Shown here piece after piece: positions 56,268-64,000 of a DNA stretch of 64,000 bases. Under the pieces are notes generated by a model. It ran no database searches. It was not told the origin of the DNA and saw only the letters and a program-made list of their open reading frames with translations. Origin of the DNA: Melieria omissa. Taxonomy: Eukaryota > Arthropoda > Insecta > Diptera > Ulidiidae. Position numbers and translations under genes: made by a program. The stretch is from NCBI GenBank assembly GCA_963971225.1, contig OZ020269.1, positions 102,546,905-102,610,904 of the forward strand. The letters are read 5' to 3'. Numbering within the stretch: the first letter of the stretch is position 1; each line of letters opens with the position of its first letter.

Positions 56268-57948
56268 GGAAGTGAAAACATAAAAATTATAAAAACGAAA
56301 AGTGTTTATTGGACTCATAACCAGCGTGGCTCCAAGCCCCGAGTTCGTGGGTTCTATTCTCACTTAATGACCTCGGACTTTAAAATTTTTTTTTTTCCTT
56401 TTAATATTTTTTCATCTCATCAATATTTCCCAGTCAATTCTTGTACCTTTGGATAAGCTCGTATCCTTTCCATCCAATTCCGTGTGTGAGCAGATCATCA
56501 GGTTATCGGTTTCAGTAGTCGTACAAGCGTAACAACACCAACCACCAGAGGTCAATGAAGGCACCAACTACCTATCTGCTTTATCCAGCCTACTTATCAG
56601 TAATAGATGCACAGAAGGCATTCAGAAGTTTTTATCTATACGCATGTGTCTTTTACTTAGGGGACAATGCATAGCTACTTCATCACGTGGGACCACAGCA
56701 ATGGGTTCCGATGGGATCTGGTAGTAATGAGATCAATTCCATGTGAGTAGCGTAGTCTATACAAAGCAATAGTTTATTGAATCCCTATGCTCTCAAGTGA
56801 AAACCATAGACGTTCCATATCCATTTTTGGTTTTACAAAAATATTCATAAACAAACCGATCAAGTAATGCGGTAAGTTGGCTGCAAATGGGATTCGAACC
56901 TGAGTAGCTTTAGACTACCGATCCAGTTGGCCAACAGATTAATTTACGTCTACTGATACGTTAGCTATGCTTCTCATTACCTAACGCCACAGTTGCCGCG
57001 CATCGTGAACACCGCTACAACTAACGAGATAAACAATTTATGGCTTTCTCAATTGTTCGCTTAGCCTCAGCCATGTGTCGGTGCGTCCAGCGCCAATTGC
57101 TGTGGATTACTTTAAATCGATTGAATTCATTTGGGGCGTTTTCGGCTGCTGGCCGGCTGCCGCCTGCAAGTGCGACGTTTGTTGTTTGTTGTTGCCGCTG
57201 TCATTTTCGTCATCGCTAAAAGATTAAAGTAAAAGTTTATTTTCGTTGCGCTTTGTTTGTTGCAACACGTCGATTAGATTTTCGGCCGCATTGCACAAGC
57301 GCCTATTTTACAGTTACACATTTGCCATTACCAAATTCAAGCTAAATTGCCAGCCAGCAATTGGTCCAGTGCGCTCGGAACATTTCTATGTGCACGCAAC
57401 ATTGCCTCCGTGCAAACACATGTTGGCCGCTCTGCCTCTTCAAGGCACTTTGGCCAATTGGATGCTTTTACGTATCGTTGACCCATTTGCCGTTTTGCTT
57501 TGATATTTTAATGCCTCCATGTTGCGTGTTTGCAACTAAAGCAAAGTATTTGTGATAAAAATTTTGTCTGTTGTCTTGTTGTTGCTGTTGCGGGCAGGTG
57601 GTTTTTACAACCCATTCGGAACGTTTGTGCAGAATTGTACTTTTAAAATGGGAAGTTTTTCAATAATATGCGAGAATGTTTCATATGGGACACATGTGTG
57701 CGAGTGCTTGTGAAAGGGTTAAAAGAAAGAGGGGAATTGAATAAAAAGTGTTGTAAGATTTTACAATACTTTCATTGCGATTTAAAGGGCATTTAATATC
57801 ATTAATGTTTAAAAAATATATCATACAGATGACCTTCTTGGCTTCGTTTACAGGATTTGATTAAATTTTGCATGAGTCTGTTGTATAAGTCGAACTGAAT
57901 CTGATCAATGGTTTAGAGTCTTAAACTAAATTTTAGATAGTGTAGTTC
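56268..57948. other. Unique DNA, no supported gene
   Basis: Contains tRNA-like scraps (near 56300-56360 and 56888-56933) and a GC-richer island (about 57000-57560). No ORF with a domain. Confidence 0.4.
56888..56933 (-). repeat. tRNA-like A/B box pair (possible SINE scrap)
   Basis: On the minus strand TGGCCAACTGG fits an A box and GGTTCGAATCCC a B box about 22 bases later. The spacing is shorter than in a normal tRNA and no acceptor stem is evident. Confidence 0.3.
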
Positions 57949-58626
57949 CAGTGTTGCCAGATCAGGAGAGTTCCTTCTAGATTAAGGAGATTCTTGGCCT
58001 TTTAGAAGGAAGAATTGCTTTGGAGAAAGTTTAGGGGATTTTTATGGCGATACATTTGACCTCCCGAATGGTACTGAAGCTTTGAATATGTCTTATGTAA
58101 AGTGTCTAATTTAATTCAATTAAATGTATTACTTCAAAGTGTATAATTTATGCAATGAATGAAGGAAGTTTACAAAAGCGAATCTCATATCGATCTAATT
58201 TTTTTATATGTTTTGCTTACTGACTTGTTTAGGAGATAGTTTAGGAGATTTTTATGGCGATATATTTGACCTCCTGATTGGCACTGAAGCCTTGAATATA
58301 TCTGAATATATATATCTGATATATCTATTATGAAATAATTAATTAATTATCTAATTTAACTTAATTCAACTCAAAGTGTATAATTTATGCAATGAATGAA
58401 GGGAGTTTACAAACGCGAATCTTATATCGATCTAATTTTTTATATGTGTTGTTTTTGTTAAGTTGGTAAGTTGTTGTTAAGCTGAAGCTGCATAAATACA
58501 AATTATTTTATATATTAGAAGTTTAATTCCTTAGTTTATAATGACAAAAATTACCCAAAAAAAATTTAAAGAGAAAAAATTTAAAAATTGTTTTAAGTCA
58601 TTTGAGGTGTCTCACTGGCAACACTG
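57949..58626. mobile_element. hAT-type MITE, CAGTGTTGCCAG family, copy C (678 bp, reverse orientation)
   Basis: Starts CAGTGTTGCCAGATCAGGAG, matching the right end of copies A and B reversed, and ends CTGGCAACACTG. Perfect 8-bp duplication TGTAGTTC (57941-57948 and 58627-58634). The interior includes two copies of TTTAGGGGATTTTTATGGCG or a variant about 220 bp apart. Confidence 0.95.
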
Positions 58627-58800
58627 TGTAGTTCTCCAGTTTGTTAACTATTGTGAGTTTTCCCACTTGAAAAAGCATCTAACGACCAAAATAGTCAAAG
58701 AAAAGGAAGTCTAACGGCGTTAAATTGCACAATCTTCGCGCACATTAGCCGCTGCTGGAGATAACTTACTCATTTAACTGGCCATCACAACCTATATATC

Positions 58801-59183
58801 CTTCCTGAACAAGCGCAATGCTTCGCATTTTGAAGGGTATCTCCTGCACGTTGGCTCGTTCTCTCCAGGCGCTTCTACTTTGTGGACACCTTCTCCGCTT
58901 TGCCATATCAAGAGACGATAGGGCATTCTCAATAAGATACGTTCACCAGAAATACGATCTCCGTAATTACCGGACACGATCTCCGTCCTTATCGGACTCC
59001 AACTACCGCATCGAACACAATTTTCGTCGGGGCTTCATCGTTCATACGAGCGACATGGCCAAGCAAGCGTAGCCGCAGGATGTTGATTCCCTGTGTTACG
59101 CCCATTTCTTTAAACAGTACATACAGATTCTTATTGGTTCTTATTCTGTAAATAATGCACTCTGACAGTTTTTTTTGCAACAA
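58801..59183 (-). mobile_element. LINE C-terminal remnant
   Basis: The minus strand encodes GINILRLRLLGHVARMNDEAP, the RLRWLGHVARM-type motif of insect LINE polyproteins, then after stops ENALSSLDMAKRRR and RSAWRERANVQEIP. Same general element type as 1310-1990. Confidence 0.65.
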
Positions 59184-59245
59184 CTCCAGTGTAACCTAAC
59201 CAAATCAATTGGCACGTTACGGTCTTCAATGTATTTGGACCATTA

Positions 59246-60537
59246 ACACTTCGTTCAATAATGTGTGTGACTGACACATAGATGGCGGCACTAATACTAA
59301 ATCAATATTTTTTTTCGAAATTGTGAACCTTTTTAGGCTCACTGTCAAAATTATATGTCAATCCGACCATTAGTTTACAAGTTACAGTGCTTTAAGTGAC
59401 ACTACTTTTGAGTTTTCAAAAAAAATGAATTCAAAGCAATTCCGTGTGCTGATTTATCATTGTTTTTTAATGAAAAAAATACTGTTCAATGCCAGGAATG
59501 GCTTGAAAAACATTATTCGGACTCTGCTCCATCAAAAAGAACCATTTGTTATTGGTATGCCGAATTCAAACGTGGTCGTACAGACACCGATGACATTCCA
59601 TCTACTGGACGGCCAAATTACGCTGTTATTCCGGAAAACGTTGAAAAAACATTGAAAATCATTATGTCCGACCGTAAAGTGAAAGTGGGGGAGATTGCTG
59701 ACATTCTAAAGATATCAGCAGGCAGTGTACACACCATAATACACGAACATTTGGTTATGAAAAAGGTGTTTTCGAAATGGGTGCCGCGTTTGCTCACACC
59801 GGAGCAAAAACAACAACGAATCGATGATTCAATGAGCTGTTTGGACATGTTTACGCGCAACAAGTCGGAGTTTTTGCGTCGGTACATCACAATGGATGAA
59901 ACATGGATCCACCATTTCACTCCAGAGTCAAATCGGCAGTCTGCTGAGTGGCATGCAACCGGTGAAAGCCGCCCAAAGCGTCCAAAGGCACAAACATCGG
60001 CTGGCAAGGTTATGGCGTCAGTATTTTGGGATGTGCACGGAATAATATTCATCGACTATCTTGAGAAAGGGAAAACAATCAATAGCGATTATTATATAGC
60101 GTTGTTGGAACGTTTGAAAGAAGAAATCGCGATTAAGCGGCCCCATATGAAGAAGAAAAAAGTGTTGTTTCACCAAGACAATGCACCGTGTCACAAGTCG
60201 ATGAAAACGATGGCAAAAATGCATGAATTGGGCTTCGAATTGCTTCCTCATCCCCCGTATTCTCCAGATCTGGCCCCCAGCGACTACTGGCTCTTCGCAG
60301 ACCTCAAAAAGATGCTCCGTGGTAAGAGATTTGGCTCAAATGATGAAGTAATCGCCGAAACTAACGCCTATTTTGAAGGCAAAGAAAAATCGTTCTACAA
60401 AGGCGGTATCGAAAGATTGGAAAAGCGTTGCAATGATTGTATCTCCCTAAAAGGGAACTATGTTGATGAATAAAAACGAATTTTGGCAAAAAAATGTGTT
60501 TTAATTAGTTAGTCACACACATTATTGAACGAAGTGT
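59246..60537 (+). mobile_element. Complete mariner element (1,292 bp)
   Basis: Terminal repeats of about 27 bp: left ACACTTCGTTCAATAATGTG, right its inverse ending GAACGAAGTGT. TA target sites at 59244-59245 and 60538-60539. Length is standard for mariner. It encodes a transposase with one frameshift. Confidence 0.95.
59425..60473 (+). pseudogene. Mariner transposase with a single frameshift
   Basis: ATG at 59425 begins MNSKQFRVLIYHCF. The frame is lost at an A-run (59473-59479), and the rest continues from 59460 in the next frame as 337 residues to TAA at 60471-60473. Features: helix-turn-helix region with WYAEFKRGR and STGRPN; KWVPRLLTPEQK; catalytic Asp at about residues 146 (MDETWIHH), 240 (HQDNAPCH) and 275 (SPDLAPSDYWLF), numbered in the long frame, giving the DD34D spacing. 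All key residues are intact, so one missing A appears to be the only lesion. The enzyme would cut and paste the element at TA sites. Confidence 0.9.
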
Positions 60538-60539
60538 TA

Positions 60540-61379
60540 GTGCGTATTGGCATTGCTGATGATGTTGTTGTCGTACATGTTGACTTCTAAAAATAATCTA
60601 CTGCTTGCTGCTCATCAACGAAATGCAGTGGGAAGCAGTAGAACTTGTCCCAAGGTTAAGGATTTAATTGGGTACCGGAGTTGATGAAATGGGAAACAAT
60701 TAGAAGAAAGGAAAAATTTGACAAGAACGAGGGCCAAGTCCTTAGTGGGAATTAAACCTACTATTTTTGGAATAGAAGCTCAGTAAACTTCACGAGATGG
60801 CTGTAGATTACTGTCAACTTACTGAGGTTAAATAATTGGGGGTTCAAATTCACTCAAACACGCAAATTGCTGGTGAAAAATATGGTTTAAAATGGCACAG
60901 GTCTCAAAAGTTATTCGCAAACCTCCCTCGCCCCAAAATAAAATCCTGTGCGCATCACTGTAAGCCGGTGATGCGCAATCGAGCTGATCAGTGCCAAAGT
61001 AGTAAGTTGGAATTGAACCTACTACTTCTGGAATAGGAGCGTAGTGTACTTCACGACGCGGTTGTGGTTTGCTATCTCCCTAAATGCGTTAAATGGGATC
61101 AAATGATTGGGCGGATCGGTGTCAAACTGACATTTCTTCGATACTGACCAAGCCAAACTCTGTTTCGTTGGTAGTTTAAGATCCCAAACAGTGTACTCAC
61201 GCTTAAACTTTTCAACGGTGCAATGAATCAATAAAAGCCATGATGACGATGGACCTCACGAGGAATTTAAAGTTGCGTATTTACAACAGAGCCTGAATTT
61301 CGATAATATTTTTTACAGCACGATTTTTTTTCACACGATTGCAAGTGCAAAAGAATACCTAATAAAATGGCGAACTTTA
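60540..61379. other. Spacer with a MITE scrap, no gene seen
   Basis: Contains repeated phrases around AGT(A)GTAAGTTGGAATT and the MITE relative at 60838-60965. Confidence 0.4.
60838..60965. repeat. Relative of the 149-bp MITE
   Basis: GGGGGTTCAAATTCAC, TTGCTGGTGAAAAATATGG and TCTCAAAAGTTAT align with 51835-51915. The terminal CAGTGGC repeats are not preserved. Confidence 0.5.
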
Positions 61380-62096
61380 CACAGTGCAACAATTATGTAT
61401 GCATATGTGTTTTGAAGCTTCAACATTTCTCTACTAACTGTCAAAATTTCATGACATTTGGTTGACATTTAATATTTATTTAAATTCATTTTGCAAAACA
61501 CGTTTTCGTTTGATGTTGAAATTTTAGCAAAAATTAATGAGAGTCGGTCATTCTACAGACATCGTTGCAGCCTCAGAAAATGATCCAAGCTTCCTGAAAA
61601 CAATTGTTACGGGTGATGAAAAATTGTGTTTTCAATACGATCCAGAAACCAAGCGTCAAAGTGCGGAATGGAAATCCAAAAAATTACCATAAGCCAAAAA
61701 AACACGAAAAGTTCCATAAAAAATCAAAACAATGCTCATCACATTCTTCGATAGCAAAGAAATTATCCACAAGGAGTTTGTTCCAACTGGTCAAATAGTT
61801 ACTGCCGCATATTACCTCGAAGTTTTAAAGCCAGAATCCGTCGTATTCGACCAGAATACCGCGATCCAAAAAGTTGGTCTCTGTTGCACGATAATGCACC
61901 GAGTCACACAGCACTCATTGTTCGTCAACTTTTGGCTCGGAATCAGGTCTGTGTGTTGAATCATCCGCCGTATTCACCTGATTTGGCACCGTGCGACTTC
62001 TCTTTGTTCCCGAAACTGAAATTGAAGTTGAAAGGATGCTTTTTTGATGACATTCAGACCATACAGTCAGTCTTAATACATAATTGTTGCACTGTG
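61380..62096 (+). mobile_element. Deleted mariner-like element (717 bp)
   Basis: Terminal repeats begin CACAGTGCAACAATTATG on both sides (inverted) next to TA (61378-61379 and 62097-62098). It encodes the C-terminal half of a mariner transposase over shifted frames: GDEKLCFQYDPETKRQSAEW (61613-61672), LITFFDSKEIIHKEF, DNAPSHTALIVRQLLA, YSPDLAPCDFSLFPKL. The N-terminal DNA-binding half is absent and stops interrupt the frame, so it is non-autonomous. Confidence 0.88.
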
Positions 62097-62098
62097 TA

Positions 62099-64000
62099 CT
62101 ATATATTTTGATATTCAAACCATATTGATATCTTTGACAGTTTGCTGAAATGTCCCTATTGAAAAAACTATCACTGTTAAGTTATCTTTTTATTAGCTCC
62201 CAAAACGATTGGCAAGTTGAAGACGAAGTTTTATAAAAAAATTTAACAACTTTGATGCATTACCTCAATGCATGAAGTGGCGCTTTGTTCTGAAATGATG
62301 ACTATGACTGAACACAAGTGTCAATGAATGGACAGCGTTGCCACATAAAATGTCAGAGCAATAAGTTGTAACAGTTTTCATAAAGCTATGAAAAAACACT
62401 TTGCATTGATTTTTGTAATTTTTTAAAATGCATTTTATTATTATTTTCATAGATCACAAATATAAACAATAATTTCGTAGTTGGTTCATTGCACTTTCTT
62501 TTCAATACCTTCTGAAATATTACAATTAATTTCTTTTTTTCAGTTCACCGACTCTTTGCGGCACAATTTTAAACGCATTCTCCATCTGTTTCAATTAAAT
62601 AAATCTGAAGCTTCGAAGCATTAACGCACCCATTGCATTAATGTGCGCACGAAATCGTTTGCCATTTATGTCGTTGCACTGCACTGGGCGCATTTTTCAT
62701 GATGCGTTGCGCATGCGCCCAACTGCAGACACATTCGATGCGGACACGGTGCGGATTAAATGACATTTTAATTGTAAGTACGCTTGCATCTGTACGTTGT
62801 CATTCGCAATGACAAAATTAATTTAATTATGTCAACTGAGATTACCTTGAAGTTGCGGCCACTGCAACAACAACAACAACAAACAACCTGAGACAGCATT
62901 AAAGCATTAGCGCAGTGACAGCATTGCATGTTGCACGCTGCTCAATGCACACACACACACACACATACGGACATTGAAATACATGCACGCAGCAGCAAAA
63001 TGAAAAAGGAAAACAAATTTAAATATAAAAAAGTTAGTCAGTCAGACAGAACGCAAACAAAGAATGGGCCAAATGTAAAGCACTGCCACACTTACGTTTG
63101 GCGCTCGGCGCAGACTTTTGCGGCCGACTCGCATATTGATTTGTTGGCAGCAGCGGCGCTGAGCCACTGTCTGTGCTGCTAAATGGAACGAACGACTAGT
63201 TGAATGGTTGCGCGCCCGGTTGCTGCTCGCAATTAATCAAACCCATTGACATTTGCGGCAAGCTGCAAGGGCAACTGTGGCGGCGACTGTGGTGCAGCCG
63301 AGCTTAAAAGCCACCGAGACGCTGGTTTATGGCCTTAAACTGGTTGCTGGAAGGCGGCGATTTGTTTGTGTTTGAGACGTTTATAAAATGATTTGCAGAA
63401 AAATAATCGATTTCGATATCTGCTCGTTCGTCGGAGGTCTGAAGCGCAGAACAATATCAAAGAAGGTTCTCACTTCTTGCTCTAACTTTTCAAAATAAAA
63501 CCATCTTTCGCTCTAAAAATCTCACCAAGTTTCTTTTTATTGTGTTTGAAATTTCATACATTTCTTTCTCACTTTTAACCATTTAAATTGTCTCATATTG
63601 GACTCAATGTGTCTTAATGTTAAAATTCAAACTAAAATCACACATTGACCTGAAATCGTTGTGTGAGTTAATGTTGAAATGAAAACTGAAATCACACTTT
63701 GACCGCACACGTTAGCGCCGCGCGTTCGTTCGCCATTCGCTCGCTTCAATATTCGATATCTTCAATTCATTGGTTCATTCATTGGCATTGGTTCATGGGA
63801 AATTCATTACATCTACGAAAGGTGTGTATGTATGTATGTACGTGCGGCAATTACTCTGTGATTACGCTTCTCTTTGTAGTCTTCACATTTTCCGAAACAT
63901 TTCGCGAGCAATCTGGTAAAAGTTAATTCAATTTCGAAATTGTATTGCAGCAGCTGCTGAAATGACCGGCGTGTGTGCAAGTGCTATGAATGAGAGCAGT
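62099..64000. other. Unique DNA with GC-rich islands, no gene seen
   Basis: 62580-63370 and 63690-64000 are GC-richer, with CAACAACAACAACAA near 62868, CACACACACACACACA near 62948 and TATGTATGTATGTA near 63828. No ORF shows a domain or signal. Possibly regulatory or intronic DNA of a neighbouring gene. Confidence 0.4.

Overview
The window is nuclear DNA of a higher dipteran fly, most likely a tephritid fruit fly. Support: a dipteran-style 58-nt intron, mariner, BEL/Pao and jockey-type elements, abundant CAA/TTG repeats in unique DNA, and a tRNA-derived SINE whose 3' body looks like those I associate with tephritids. The genus is inference. There is little protein-coding host sequence; most of the 64 kb is transposon, satellite and non-coding DNA.

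Layout. 1-8,462: last two exons I can see of a prominin-like membrane-protein gene (+ strand; earlier exons lie left of the window). An exon at 169-928 splices in phase 0 to a very large exon at 2,286-8,462. The second exon starts with the last transmembrane helix and continues into an unusually long (about 2,000 aa) repetitive Cys/Lys/Arg/Ser-rich tail. 9.8-11.2 kb: degenerate repeats holding a 148-bp hAT-type MITE. 11,194-17,264: a full-length BEL/Pao LTR retrotransposon (- strand) with matching LTRs and a single in-frame stop in gag. 18.8-20.1 kb: a TTTTA pentanucleotide array. 22.1-23.8 kb: a decayed mariner carrying a nested hAT-type MITE. 23.8-29.7 kb: three unrelated tandem-repeat arrays around unique GC-rich DNA.

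30.0-34.4 kb is the most interesting part. A large inverted duplication carries two convergent copies of a tiny two-exon gene encoding the same 38-aa predicted secreted peptide. Coding sequences are identical while the introns differ. The arms also carry a LINE RNase H fragment, mostly deleted from one arm between 9-bp repeats, and the spacer holds an internally deleted transposon and a possible orphan exon.

35-47 kb: a piggyBac-like MITE, tandem repeats, a decayed Tc1-like element, an 850-bp hexanucleotide array, a 657-bp long-TIR element and other MITEs. 47.9-50.0 kb: a 5'-truncated jockey-type LINE. 50.4-58.6 kb: further TIR elements, a 0.39-kb tandem duplication and an 84-nt hairpin. 59.2-60.5 kb: a complete mariner disabled by what looks like one missing base. 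61.4-62.1 kb: a deleted mariner relative. GC-rich unique islands at about 24.6-25.3, 27.0-27.7, 39.0-39.8, 45.4-46.7, 52.1-52.8, 57.0-57.5 and 62.6-63.4 kb have no gene I can support and may be regulatory DNA.
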